Part shown: piece after piece, positions 43,047-51,714 of the stretch
Layout: every line of letters starts with the position of its first letter
Numbering within the stretch: the stretch's first letter is position 1
DNA from: Pseudoglutamicibacter cumminsii
GTDB taxonomy: Bacteria; Actinomycetota; Actinomycetes; Actinomycetales; Micrococcaceae
Assembly (NCBI RefSeq): GCF_016907775.1
Contig: NZ_JAFBCO010000001.1
Location: 186,001-250,000, forward strand
DNA length: 64,000 nucleotides
Direction: 5' to 3'
Translations under genes and position numbers: made by a program
Notes under the pieces: model-generated
The model's input: the letters and a program-made list of their open reading frames with translations, nothing else
Told to the model about the DNA's origin: nothing
Databases searched by the model: none

Positions 43047-46000
43047 GGGTGTGTGACCTGCCTTCCAGAGGAGCAGAGTGGGCATGTTCCTGGGTTTGCG
43101 CAAGGGAAACCACCGGGCAGGTGCCGGGCAAGGAAGTCTGCGGCAGACATGATCGCGGCGGCTTCGCGCACTCTCTGCTCAGCGTCCGCGACGCTGTTGG
43201 TTTCGATGATGCTCTCTTGCGACCGCAGCGTGTATTTTTTGTTGCTGCCCAGTCCGACGATGCGTCCCTCGGAAGGTGAGTTTCGGTGCTCCTCAGGGAT
43301 CTGTTCGATGTCTTTGAGCGCTCCGTGGATGACTGCGAGCTGGTAGGTGCGCAGCTGATCGTTGGTTTTGACAGCCTCGTGGGTTGGCGGATATTTCCCG
43401 GTTTTGAGGTCGGTTATGACAGGTCGCCCGTCTTCGGTCATGTCGATGCGGTCGATGGAGCCGCTGATCGAGATTGGATTCCGCTCGCCTTCAGCAGGCG
43501 GCAGAGGGACCTTGAAACCGTGTTCTTCTTTCGCGGATGGGCGTGGTCGGGTGGCGACGTACGAGCTGAATTTATGAAGCATCTGCTCTGCTCGTTCGTG
43601 TTCACGCTTGCTTTCCCAATCTGATTCGAAGGCAAGCTCTTCCCACGCACTGTTGAGTGCTTTCTTCATGGAGTCGAAGTTGGCTTCTGGGAAGCGTTCT
43701 GCGATTGCGTGGATGAGCGTTCCGAGTGAGCGCGCGAAGTCGGTCGGCCTGACGCCCCCAGAGGCATGCATGAACCAGGTTTGTGGGCGTTCGATGGCGT
43801 CTTCCACTTTGGATCCGGAGACTTTGATCTCGTGCCCGGGTGCGGTGACGGGGTTTTCCGAGCTGAGTGGTGCTAGCCCCCACCATTCCTCTGGTGCAGC
43901 GCCGCGGACCGGTTCTTCGGTAGTGCTGAGGAATCCCAGCACGGTCGCGGCATCGTCGATGAGCTGTGCGGTGTCCCCTGCTTCTGCGGTGCGGCGCAGC
44001 ATAGCGACGAGGGAGGCCAGGGTTGCTGGTCGTGGAACCTCGATAGGTTTAAGGCGGTCCGCGTGTGGGCCCCGCATCGCATCGATGAAGGTAGAAGGTG
44101 TGATGTCTTGGTCCATGACGGCCGTGACGTAGAGCTGTTCGCGGGCACGAGAGACAGCCGATGCGAGCTGGCGTAGTTCGTCGGTGCGCACTGCTTTGAG
44201 TTTGTCGGCCACGGTGGTGCTGTGGAGTGTTGCCGGCCCGTATTCCAGTACGGCCGCGAGGTCTTGTGACCGTAACAGTTGTCCTCGAAGCCCAGTGGAA
44301 GGCCAAACGCCTTCTTGTAGGCCGGCAATGATGACTGTGTTGTATTCGGTTCCAGCAGCGGCTGCGGGGGTGAGTACTTTGACTCGTCCGCTCGATGAGC
44401 CTCGCTGGGCCAGGGAGTCCATGGGGATGTCGTGGTCTTCGAGGCTTTCGATGAACCGTACGACCGAACCTTTCGGGTTCTGTTCCGCGAACCTTTCGGC
44501 GGCTTGGAAGAGCGCCATGACGGCGTCGAGGTCGCGGTGTGCCCGGCTCGAACGCAGGCTCGTGCCGGAGAGGGCGGTGTCGCGCCAGGCTTCGGCCATG
44601 CGCGCGTTCTCCCACAGTGACCAGAGCACGGTTGCTGGGGTTGTCGGCCCCGCGAGGTGTTCGCGGGTTGCGGTGATCATCCCTTTGAGGCGCAGCGCTG
44701 CATATCCTGCGGCGCCCCAGCGCTGGTACTCCTCTTCGGTGTAGTCGGCGTCCAGTAGGTTTCCGAGGAGCTCGTCGCTCGTCGGCGGTTTGAGGTGTGT
44801 GCCTTCTTTGTTGTTGTATAGGTGGGCGTTCATGAGCCGGTCGTGGCCGAGCAGGTCTTGGCGGATCCGGCGGATGTCGATGCTGGTCACCGCACCGTAG
44901 CGCCCCAGCAGGAGACGTTCCACGCTCGCTGCGCGCGCCGCGTTGACCTTGTTTGCTTCACGGCTTGTGTTCCGTGGCCCAAGCTCAGCTGGTCGCATTG
45001 CCATGCGAGCCAGTTCAAGCAGCGGCGCTACCGCGGCTTCTTCTTTGAGCGGCCGTGACGCTGGTGGCAGCTCGGTCGCGATGCCGTTGAGTTCGAGGGC
45101 ACGCGCTAGCCGGGAAACGTGTTCCTGGTTGCGGGCGATGACCGCGATCTCTTCGTATGGAACGGCTCTGCGCAGGTGGGTGTCGATCACGTGGCGCGCC
45201 ACCAAACGGTGTTCGTCAGCAACGCTCGAGACTAGTGAAATATCGGCCGTTGCGTCGAAGCTTGCTTCGTGCGATTGCCGTAGGGCGTCGGCGCCGATCG
45301 CGGGTAGCCGGTTCACGATGGCACGGTAGACGCTGTGGATGCCGCGGCTCATCCTCGTAGGGGTTTCAAGCACCGTCACGGCATGATCGCCAGTGTGTTG
45401 CTTTGCAGCCGCCATGAGTTCGTCGACGAGGTCTGCCCGGGCACCGCGAAAACCTTGAACGACGGTATCGGGGCATGCCAGTGCGATCACGTCTCGCGCA
45501 CCGGCGTTGGATGGTGTTTGCATCAACAAGTTGATGAGGCGGTGTTGTGATGGGGTCGCTTCTTGGGCATCATCCACAATCACAAGCTCGAGGCCAGCTA
45601 AGAACTTCTCGGCGAACTCGGTGTCTGATTCCAGGACTGCGATCGCCTGCATCGTGAGCTCAGCTGGTGCGAACGCTTCTGCATGCTGCAGGCTCGCGAC
45701 GTCACGGAACTCTTGGAGGAATTGCGCCGCGGCCTCCCATTCTGGGACATCCAGTTCACGTCCAGCGCCAAGGATTTCTTCCGTGCTTGCACTGAATTCG
45801 TCTGCGCGGTCCATAAACTCGCGCAGTTCGCCACGGAAGCCTCGAGTTCGAGGAGCATCCCCTAACGATTCCGGCCAGGCGGGCCCTCCACCATTCTTCT
45901 GGTGGCCATCCAGCAGTTCTTCGATGAGTGTGTCTTGCTCGGCGCCGCTCAAGAGTCTCGGTGCCGTTGCTACACCCGGAAGAGCCCCTGCTTCCCAGGC

Positions 46001-46303
46001 TTGTGAAAGCAGGTCATACGCGAACCCGGAGAAGGTACGGATCACTGGGGCCGAGAACGTGATGTTGCTCCGCAGCGCTAGCTGATCGCGCAACCTGTTA
46101 GCTGCGGCGCGGTTAGGGACCAGGATGATACCGGCGCTCGCGTCCATGCCTTCATGGAGCCTGTGAACCATAAGGCTCAAAGCGAGCTCGGTCTTCCCTG
46201 TTCCCGGCTCCCCTAGGACTACGCGGGGCCCACAGCCCGGTTTCTTTACATGCTCCGGGATCTCTACCCATTCCGGAACTTCACGTGGGTCTTGTTCTAG
46301 CAT
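43043..46303 (-). CDS. adnA: AdnA-type helicase-nuclease subunit
   Basis: A 1086-residue partner of AdnB. The N-terminal helicase domain has Walker A GEPGTGKTELA near residue 33, ELVIVDDAQEATPSQHRL and a later motor half (VKVLTPAAAAGTEYNTVIIAG, LASAVSRAREQLYV). The C-terminal nuclease has ISGSIDRIDM, VITDLKTGK and DQLRTYQLAV. It ends in a Cys cluster (FPCANPGTCPLCSSG) that should ligate a 4Fe-4S cluster as in AddB/AdnA nucleases. The ATG overlaps the stop of the alkyltransferase-like gene (ATGCTAG) and the stop overlaps the adnB start. Confidence 0.9.
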   Translation of the reverse strand: MLEQDPREVPEWVEIPEHVKKPGCGPRVVLGEPGTGKTELALSLMVHRLHEGMDASAGIILVPNRAAANRLRDQLALRSNITFSAPVIRTFSGFAYDLLSQAWEAGALPGVATAPRLLSGAEQDTLIEELLDGHQKNGGGPAWPESLGDAPRTRGFRGELREFMDRADEFSASTEEILGAGRELDVPEWEAAAQFLQEFRDVASLQHAEAFAPAELTMQAIAVLESDTEFAEKFLAGLELVIVDDAQEATPSQHRLINLLMQTPSNAGARDVIALACPDTVVQGFRGARADLVDELMAAAKQHTGDHAVTVLETPTRMSRGIHSVYRAIVNRLPAIGADALRQSHEASFDATADISLVSSVADEHRLVARHVIDTHLRRAVPYEEIAVIARNQEHVSRLARALELNGIATELPPASRPLKEEAAVAPLLELARMAMRPAELGPRNTSREANKVNAARAASVERLLLGRYGAVTSIDIRRIRQDLLGHDRLMNAHLYNNKEGTHLKPPTSDELLGNLLDADYTEEEYQRWGAAGYAALRLKGMITATREHLAGPTTPATVLWSLWENARMAEAWRDTALSGTSLRSSRAHRDLDAVMALFQAAERFAEQNPKGSVVRFIESLEDHDIPMDSLAQRGSSSGRVKVLTPAAAAGTEYNTVIIAGLQEGVWPSTGLRGQLLRSQDLAAVLEYGPATLHSTTVADKLKAVRTDELRQLASAVSRAREQLYVTAVMDQDITPSTFIDAMRGPHADRLKPIEVPRPATLASLVAMLRRTAEAGDTAQLIDDAATVLGFLSTTEEPVRGAAPEEWWGLAPLSSENPVTAPGHEIKVSGSKVEDAIERPQTWFMHASGGVRPTDFARSLGTLIHAIAERFPEANFDSMKKALNSAWEELAFESDWESKREHERAEQMLHKFSSYVATRPRPSAKEEHGFKVPLPPAEGERNPISISGSIDRIDMTEDGRPVITDLKTGKYPPTHEAVKTNDQLRTYQLAVIHGALKDIEQIPEEHRNSPSEGRIVGLGSNKKYTLRSQESIIETNSVADAEQRVREAAAIMSAADFLARHLPGGFPCANPGTCPLCSSGRQVTHP

Positions 46304-46824
46304 CCCGGTTCCTCCGCCACATCACTTGCAACCAAAGCTTCAATCTGAGCGGTCTGAGCCCGCAGTTCGCTCCATTCGCGATCATCCGGAACCCAAAACG
46401 CAGCTTTGTTCACCCCGCGTGCACCGTATGGGGTGCCCTCAGTATCCCAGTGTTTCTGAGCCCGCTCTAGTAGTTCAGGGATCAAGCCACCGTCAGTCCG
46501 CACGTGTCGCCACCACGGGATGCCTTCGGGCGCGTTGCGCATCGCTGCTGCCGCGCGCCGCGCATTCGAAAGCCCGAGCCATGCCGCAACTGTTCCATAC
46601 GCGACCACCTTGCCAGCAGGGCATGCTTCCAAAACCCGGAACACTGCTTCGTCCACTACCTCCGGGTCGCGACGGCCGGCGGCAGACAGCAGAACGCGAT
46701 ACGCATTCGCGCCGCACTCTTGCGTACTGCCCTCTTGCGTGCTGCCCTCTTGCGTGCTGCCCACACGCGAACTTCCCTCATGTGAACAGCCCTCACGCGA
46801 ACTGCCTTGATGCGCCTCGCTCAT
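46297..46824 (-). CDS. Alkyltransferase-like (ATL / MGMT-fold) DNA-binding protein
   Basis: A 175-residue protein. Residues about 45-150 form the MGMT C-terminal fold (ACPAGKVVAYGTVAAWLG, RAAAAMRNAPEGIPWWRHVR). The methyl-accepting Cys of the PCHR motif is Trp (IPWWRHV), which defines alkyltransferase-like proteins: they bind O6-alkylguanine and flag it for excision repair without removing the group. A Ser/Glu/Gly N-terminal extension with a repeated EGSTQ motif precedes the fold. It is first in an overlapping operon with adnA and adnB. Confidence 0.87.
   Translation of the reverse strand: MSEAHQGSSREGCSHEGSSRVGSTQEGSTQEGSTQECGANAYRVLLSAAGRRDPEVVDEAVFRVLEACPAGKVVAYGTVAAWLGLSNARRAAAAMRNAPEGIPWWRHVRTDGGLIPELLERAQKHWDTEGTPYGARGVNKAAFWVPDDREWSELRAQTAQIEALVASDVAEEPGC
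46717..46761. repeat. 15-bp in-frame tandem repeat encoding EGSTQ
   Basis: Three copies of CTCTTGCGT(A/G)CTGCC, with looser copies on the right, encode EGSTQEGSTQEGSTQ near the N-terminus of the alkyltransferase-like protein. The unit is five codons and keeps the frame. Confidence 0.85.
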
Positions 46825-46975
46825 CGCGACCTCCTATCCCCGCTCCGCCTGTATTTACACTGCATCATAGGGGTCTGACAGTTTGAAAATCACCCCTGAA
46901 AATCACTCTGGAACTAACCCCTGAAGCTAACCCCTGAAACCAGCCCCCAGACAGCACCCCAGGTAGGTTAGATAC

Positions 46976-47698
46976 ATGACCTCACAAACCGGCGAGAACG
47001 CACCGTACCCATGGCATGAACTTCCGCGGGCGGCATTCGACCTTGAAACGACGTCCGCGAATCCCCGCGAGGCCCGCATCGTGTCCGCGAACATCAGCAT
47101 CATCAACGGCAAAGCTGAGCTGATGCAGTCGCATAACTGGCTTGTTAACCCGGGCGTCCCTATCCCGCCGGAGACCACGGAGATCCACGGCATCAGCGAC
47201 TCCGATGTCCAGGCCAACGGACGCGACCCTCAAGAGGCCACGCGTGAGATCTCGGAACTGTTGTCGCAGCTGTTCCAGACCATGCCGGTGATCGCGTTCA
47301 ACGCTCCCTATGACTTCACGGTTCTCCACGCGGAGGCACAGCGCCACGGGATCGAAACCATCAACGCGAGCCCGGTCATCGACCCGCTGGTTCTGGACCG
47401 CAAACTGGACCGTTTCCGCCGGGGCAAGCGAACCCTGACTGTCATGAGCGAGTTCTACAACGTCCCGTTGCATAACGCTCACTCGGCGGATGCGGATGCA
47501 CTCGCCGCTGTCGGTGTGGCCGATGAGATTGCCCGCCGCTACCCTGCCGAGGTTCAGATCGATCCGTTGCTTTTGCATTCGCAGCAGGTTCAGTGGCATC
47601 AGGAATGGGCCGCAAACTTCCAGGACTTCCTGCGGCGAAAGAACCCGACGGCCCGCGTTGACGGGAGCTGGCCACTCACGTTCACTTCGCGGGATTAG
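46976..47698 (+). CDS. DnaQ-like DEDD 3'-5' exonuclease
   Basis: A 240-residue exonuclease-fold protein like the epsilon subunit of DNA polymerase III but without a known clamp-binding motif. ExoI is FDLETTSANPREARIV (Asp and Glu), ExoII FNAPYDFTVLHAEAQ (Asp), and ExoIII HSADADALAAVGVAD (His and Asp), so the DEDDh site is complete. The ATG at 46976 has no ribosome site, but TAGGTT lies seven bases upstream, so the transcript may be leaderless. It is probably a proofreading or repair nuclease. Confidence 0.88.
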   Translation: MTSQTGENAPYPWHELPRAAFDLETTSANPREARIVSANISIINGKAELMQSHNWLVNPGVPIPPETTEIHGISDSDVQANGRDPQEATREISELLSQLFQTMPVIAFNAPYDFTVLHAEAQRHGIETINASPVIDPLVLDRKLDRFRRGKRTLTVMSEFYNVPLHNAHSADADALAAVGVADEIARRYPAEVQIDPLLLHSQQVQWHQEWAANFQDFLRRKNPTARVDGSWPLTFTSRD

Positions 47699-47708
47699 GC
47701 GGGACTAG
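47689..47708. repeat. 10-bp stop-codon echo between convergent genes
   Basis: GCGGGATTAG (47689-47698, containing the exonuclease TAG) is followed directly by GCGGGACTAG. The second copy, read on the other strand, contains the TAG stop of the convergent HemC-like gene. Confidence 0.8.
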
Positions 47709-48490
47709 AGGCCCGCCGCGCCGGCGTCCAGTAGCGCTTGCGCGGCACGCCGGCCCATTTCTTGCGCCTGGGTCAGGGAGCCCACGCCCTGGATTTCGAT
47801 GCGGCCCGCGGCTCGTTGTCGGAGCGTGCGTGATCCGTTGGTTACGAGGGCGTTGACGGCCACGCGGACTACGCTACCCGCACGTGCGCTACCTGTACCT
47901 GCGGCCCCGCTAGCTGGCACTTCAGTTCCGGTTGCGAGGCACCCGATGGGCGCCTTGACGTGCCCGCCCAAGCACTCTGCGCCTTCCACGTACTCTGCTT
48001 CCTCCAAGCACTCTGAGACGGCGGATTCGCACGCAAGCAGCACATCGTCGGTTGTCAGTTGGTTGTCGCGTTCTCGCTCTCGCGCGCTTTCAATACTCCA
48101 ACCGGCCGGAGCGGCCTGGAGCGGCGCAGGCATGAGCACGCCAACATCAATAGCCTCAGCGACCAAGCGACCCAGGCCAGCCTCGACAGCATCGTGCAGG
48201 CTCATGACAGCCCACTGCACTCCCTGCTCGCCACCGGCACGCTTCAAGGCATCCAGCTCGTTTTCGCCAGCATCGGGAACGCACAACGTAACCCGCGCAT
48301 CGGGCCGCGCAATCTGTAGTTGTGCCTGCCGCAAACGCGTAGCAGTGAGGATGCGAACCCCAGTTTCAAGGCCGTCGATGGTCGTGGCGGCTGAGCGCGT
48401 GAACTCACCTTGCACCCCGAGCCAGATGAGCGCGTCCCGGGCGTCACCGCGACGCTGAAGCTCGGTGTCCAGATCCTCATTTTTCTTCAT
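47705..48490 (-). CDS. HemC-like protein lacking domain 1 and the cofactor cysteine
   Basis: A 261-residue protein resembling hydroxymethylbilane synthase from domain 2 onward: ILTATRLRQAQLQIARPDARV, a GVLMPAPLQAAPAG segment in place of LPAPGQGALA, and the domain 3 start ECLGGHVKAPIGCLA. In active HemC that last segment is GGC..P, with Cys carrying the dipyrromethane cofactor; here the Cys is His. The N-terminal IGTRxSxLAxxQ region is missing. The frame is otherwise intact, so this is a pseudoenzyme or decaying paralogue. ATG 48490 is preferred; a longer frame to 48535 is unlike the family. Divergent from the TetR gene. Confidence 0.65.
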   Translation of the reverse strand: MKKNEDLDTELQRRGDARDALIWLGVQGEFTRSAATTIDGLETGVRILTATRLRQAQLQIARPDARVTLCVPDAGENELDALKRAGGEQGVQWAVMSLHDAVEAGLGRLVAEAIDVGVLMPAPLQAAPAGWSIESARERERDNQLTTDDVLLACESAVSECLEEAEYVEGAECLGGHVKAPIGCLATGTEVPASGAAGTGSARAGSVVRVAVNALVTNGSRTLRQRAAGRIEIQGVGSLTQAQEMGRRAAQALLDAGAAGL

Positions 48491-48616
48491 GGGCTCATGA
48501 TCCCACGCCGCGAGCACACAAGCCTTGCTATGCACTTTCTAATGCGGTTGATACATTCCTCCGGTACATTGGTTGCGACGCATGCAGTACCTGCCCCGGG
48601 GCGGAAGGATGTTTCT

Positions 48617-49243
48617 ATGGTGACTCAGCCCGCACGCCGAATGCCTCGAGACGAACGCCGTGCACAGTTGATGAGCGTTGCGCAACGTACATTCTCTAAG
48701 CACGGCTATTTCGCGGCTTCGATGGATCTGATCGCAGAGAACGCGGGGGTTTCCAAACCGGTTTTGTATCAGCACTTCCCGAGCAAGCTGGATCTGTACA
48801 GCGCGTTGCTTGAGAATGAGCTCGCTAACCTCGTGGTCACGGTGCGTGAGGCGTTGAACTCGTCGGATGATCCATTCACGATGGTTCGCTCAACTGTTGA
48901 GGCGTACTTCAATTTCGTGGCGCGTGAGGGTTCTGCTCATGAGCTCGTGTTTGAGTCTGATTTGTCTCATGACACCACAATTGCGCGGCGTTTGAGGAAG
49001 TTCCGCGACACGATCGGCCGTGAGATTGGCGAGAAAGTCGCGCAGTACACGTCGTTGGATTCGTTTGAAGCAACCTATGTGGGTCTCACGGTGACGGCGG
49101 CGGCGGAACGTGCCGCGGGCTTGTGGCAGCTCAAGCCTGAGGAGATGACGCGGGAGCGTGCCTGCGAGTTGGTGTGGCGCTTAGCTTGGCGCGGAATTGA
49201 CGGTTATTTGGACGACGCCGCGGGCACCGATGCCGTAACGTAG
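48617..49243 (+). CDS. TetR-family transcriptional regulator
   Basis: A 208-residue regulator. The HTH lies at about residues 25-55 (FAASMDLIAENAGVSKPVLYQHFPSK), with the usual C-terminal ligand domain after it. The start at 48617 follows GGAAGGATGTTTCT; a longer frame to 48410 covers the neighbour's 5' region. The orientation and spacing before DUF3107 are typical of the actinobacterial regulator seen at this locus. It probably controls itself and perhaps the divergent HemC-like gene; the ligand is unknown. Confidence 0.85.
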   Translation: MVTQPARRMPRDERRAQLMSVAQRTFSKHGYFAASMDLIAENAGVSKPVLYQHFPSKLDLYSALLENELANLVVTVREALNSSDDPFTMVRSTVEAYFNFVAREGSAHELVFESDLSHDTTIARRLRKFRDTIGREIGEKVAQYTSLDSFEATYVGLTVTAAAERAAGLWQLKPEEMTRERACELVWRLAWRGIDGYLDDAAGTDAVT

Positions 49244-49338
49244 TCAGCAAGTACGCAACTCACTTCAGATGGGGTGGGTTTCACGGCTCTCACGGTCGCT
49301 TTGTTGTGGCTGTGGGTTTGAGGCGAAAGGTTCTTCTG

Positions 49339-49569
49339 ATGGAAATCCGTATTGGTGTGAAGCATGTGGCTCGCGAGGTTGGCCTGGAAACTGATGCCAG
49401 CTATGACGATGTGGTTGCTCAGGTTGAAGAGGCCGTCAAGAACGGTTCGCTGTTGCAGCTGACCGGCGTTAAGGGCCGCAAGATCGCTGTTCCGGGCGAC
49501 TCGATTGCATATGTTGATTTCGATGGTCGCCGCCCAGGCCCTGTTGGTTTCGCTCACCAGGCCAAGTAG
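49339..49569 (+). CDS. DUF3107 family protein
   Basis: A 76-residue conserved actinobacterial protein: MEIRIGVKHVAREVGLETD, VEEAVKNGSLLQLTGVKGRK and YVDFDGRRPGPVGFA. It matches DUF3107 in length. The start follows GAAAGG. It is found beside a TetR gene and a DEAD-box helicase in many actinobacteria. Its role is unknown. A strong terminator follows. Confidence 0.92.
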   Translation: MEIRIGVKHVAREVGLETDASYDDVVAQVEEAVKNGSLLQLTGVKGRKIAVPGDSIAYVDFDGRRPGPVGFAHQAK

Positions 49570-49602
49570 GCGCTAGCAGTTCTGGCTCAGTAGTTTTCGT
49601 TT

Positions 49603-49641
49603 GAGTGGGGTGGAAGGCCGTTGCGGCCTTCCACCCCACTC
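49603..49641. terminator. Strong hairpin terminator after DUF3107
   Basis: GAGTGGGGTGGAAGGCCG pairs perfectly with CGGCCTTCCACCCCACTC around a three-base loop, followed by GCGTTT. Confidence 0.85.
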
Positions 49642-49995
49642 GCGTTTCCGGCGGAAGCATGTTCCGCATCGTGGCAGCGGCAGCCGTTTCGCCATCGTCA
49701 TCCTTGCCGCGGCTCAGCTATGCCATAGACTGGAGGGGTACCTGGGACGCCCGGTCGCGTTTGTGTTGTTCAGTATGTTGCTGCGTTGTCAGTATTTTTC
49801 TCCACGTTTTCGTGCGATCGGCTATCCCCCGGCCCGCCTCGACCTGCTGTTGAGTGTGGATTGTTTCGCGGGTTCTGCGTGTGGAGCGGAATCGCGTTGA
49901 TTCACCGGCAGCCATTCTGCGCGGCCGCTACTGAGGTTGTAGCGCCGCGGCGTGGTTGTAGCTCCGCGATGTTGAGGCTAACGAGAGAGAATTGA
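49642..49995 (+). promoter_or_regulatory. Long 5' region of the DEAD-box helicase gene with possible promoter
   Basis: About 350 bp without a gene. A possible promoter is TTGCCG (49704-49709), 16 bp, TAGACT (49726-49731), which would leave an untranslated leader of about 255 bases. Long leaders are common on cold-induced RNA helicase genes, so regulation by RNA structure is possible. No riboswitch family was recognised. Confidence 0.4.
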
Positions 49996-51639
49996 ATGAC
50001 TGAAACCACTCAGCAGACTTTTGCTGATTTTGATGTGGATGCTCGCATTGTTGAGGCTTTGGCTTCCAAGGGTATTGAGCATCCGTTCCCTATTCAGGCG
50101 ATGACGTTGCCTGTTGCTTTGGCTGGCCATGACATTATTGGCCAGGCGCAGACCGGTACGGGTAAGACCCTCGGTTTTGGTATTCCTGCCCTGCAGCGTG
50201 TTGTTGCTCCGGGTGAGGATGGTTATGAGGATTTGCCGCATCCGGGTGCTCCGCAGGCTTTGATTGTTGCGCCTACGCGTGAGCTGGCTGTCCAGGTTGC
50301 GGATGATCTGACCCTGGCTGCGTCGAAGCGTTCGGTGCGCATCGCCACGATTTATGGTGGCCGCGCGTATGAGCCGCAGATTGAGCAGTTGGCTAAGGGT
50401 GTCGACGTGGTGGTCGGTACGCCTGGCCGCTTGATTGATTTGAATCGTCAGCGTCACTTGAATTTGTCTGCGGTGCGGATTGTTGTTTTGGATGAGGCTG
50501 ACGAGATGCTGGATCTGGGCTTCCTGCCGGATGTTGAGCGTCTGATTGCGGCTGTTCCTGAGGTCCGCCAGACCATGCTGTTCTCTGCGACGATGCCTGG
50601 CCCTGTTATTTCGATGGCCCGCCGCTACATGTCGAAGCCGACGCATATCCGGGCGTCGAGCCCGGATGATTCTGAGAACATCACGAAGAAGGACATCCGC
50701 CAGTTGGTGTACCGTGCACACCAGCTGGATAAGGATGAGGTTGTTGCGCGTGTGTTGCAGGCTGAGGGCCGTGGCCGCACGATTATTTTCACGCGGACTA
50801 AGCGTCAGGCTGCTCGGATGGCTGAGGAGCTCATGGATCGTGGGTTCGCGGCGGGTGCTCTGCATGGTGATTTGGGGCAGGGTGCTCGTGAGCAGGCGCT
50901 GCGTGCGTTCCGTAATAACAAGGTCGATGTGCTGGTTGCGACGGACGTTGCTGCTCGCGGTATCGATGTTGAGGATGTCACGCACGTGATTAACCTGCAC
51001 TGCCCGGATGATGAGAAGACGTATCTGCACCGTGTGGGCCGTACGGGCCGCGCTGGTCAGAAGGGTACGGCGATCACGTTCGTGGACTGGGAGGATGTTC
51101 CTCGCTGGGGCTTGATCAATAAGGCTTTGGGCCTCGATTATGAGGAGCCTCGCGAGACGTATTCCTCTTCGCCTCACTTGTTCGAGGATTTGAACATTCC
51201 TAAGGGCACGAAGGGCCGTTTGCCTCGCGACAAGCGCGTTTTGGCTGGCCTGGATGCCGAACGTGTTGAGGACCTCGGCGGCCCCGATTCGCGTAAGTCG
51301 CGCGGCGGCCGTTCCGGTGGTCGTGGCGGACGTGGTGGACGTGGCGGACGTGGCCGTGGTGAGCGAAGCAGCGAGCGCGGTGGCCGTGGCGAGCGTTCCG
51401 GTTCTGGCCGCGGTGGCCGTCAGCGTCGTCGTACGCGTTCTGGTGACGGCTCGGATGCTTCGCAGCAGGGCTCACAGCAGGGCAAGGATGCGCAGGCTGA
51501 CAAGGGTCAGCGTGGTTCAGCGTCCGATGCGGGCTCAGCTGAGTCTGGATCGCAACGTTCGCGTGGCGAGGGCCGTTCGCGCCGCCGTTCGGGTGGCCGT
51601 CAGCGTCGCCGCACTCGTTCCGGCGAGGGCGCTGAATAA
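49996..51639 (+). CDS. DEAD-box ATP-dependent RNA helicase with RGG-rich tail
   Basis: A 547-residue RNA helicase: Q-motif region (GIEHPFPIQAMTLPVAL), AQTGTGKT, PTRELAVQV, VLDEADEM, FSATMPG, and the second core domain ending HRVGRTGRAG. Residues about 435-547 form a low-complexity Arg/Gly/Ser tail (GGRGGRGGRGGRGRGER, RQRRRTRSG) that should bind RNA and may drive condensation. It acts in ribosome assembly or mRNA decay. It starts without overlap after the long leader. Confidence 0.93.
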   Translation: MTETTQQTFADFDVDARIVEALASKGIEHPFPIQAMTLPVALAGHDIIGQAQTGTGKTLGFGIPALQRVVAPGEDGYEDLPHPGAPQALIVAPTRELAVQVADDLTLAASKRSVRIATIYGGRAYEPQIEQLAKGVDVVVGTPGRLIDLNRQRHLNLSAVRIVVLDEADEMLDLGFLPDVERLIAAVPEVRQTMLFSATMPGPVISMARRYMSKPTHIRASSPDDSENITKKDIRQLVYRAHQLDKDEVVARVLQAEGRGRTIIFTRTKRQAARMAEELMDRGFAAGALHGDLGQGAREQALRAFRNNKVDVLVATDVAARGIDVEDVTHVINLHCPDDEKTYLHRVGRTGRAGQKGTAITFVDWEDVPRWGLINKALGLDYEEPRETYSSSPHLFEDLNIPKGTKGRLPRDKRVLAGLDAERVEDLGGPDSRKSRGGRSGGRGGRGGRGGRGRGERSSERGGRGERSGSGRGGRQRRRTRSGDGSDASQQGSQQGKDAQADKGQRGSASDAGSAESGSQRSRGEGRSRRRSGGRQRRRTRSGEGAE

Positions 51640-51660
51640 GGCTAGGTAGCTCCCCTAGCA

Positions 51661-51714
51661 GCGCCTACTAACTCAGCGGCTCCTGCTAACTTAGCGGCGC
51701 CTACTAACTCAGCG
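51661..51714. repeat. Three 18-bp tandem repeats containing the PHP-gene stop codon
   Basis: On the minus strand, CGCTGAGTTAGTAGGCGC, CGCTAAGTTAGCAGGAGC and CGCTGAGTTAGTAGGCGC run head to tail. The TGA of the first copy is the gene's stop, and the second and third have TAA and TGA in the same place. Confidence 0.9.

Noticed and set aside
51661-51714. Possible CRISPR array
   Set aside because: Units are only 18 bp with no spacers, and include the stop codon of a gene.
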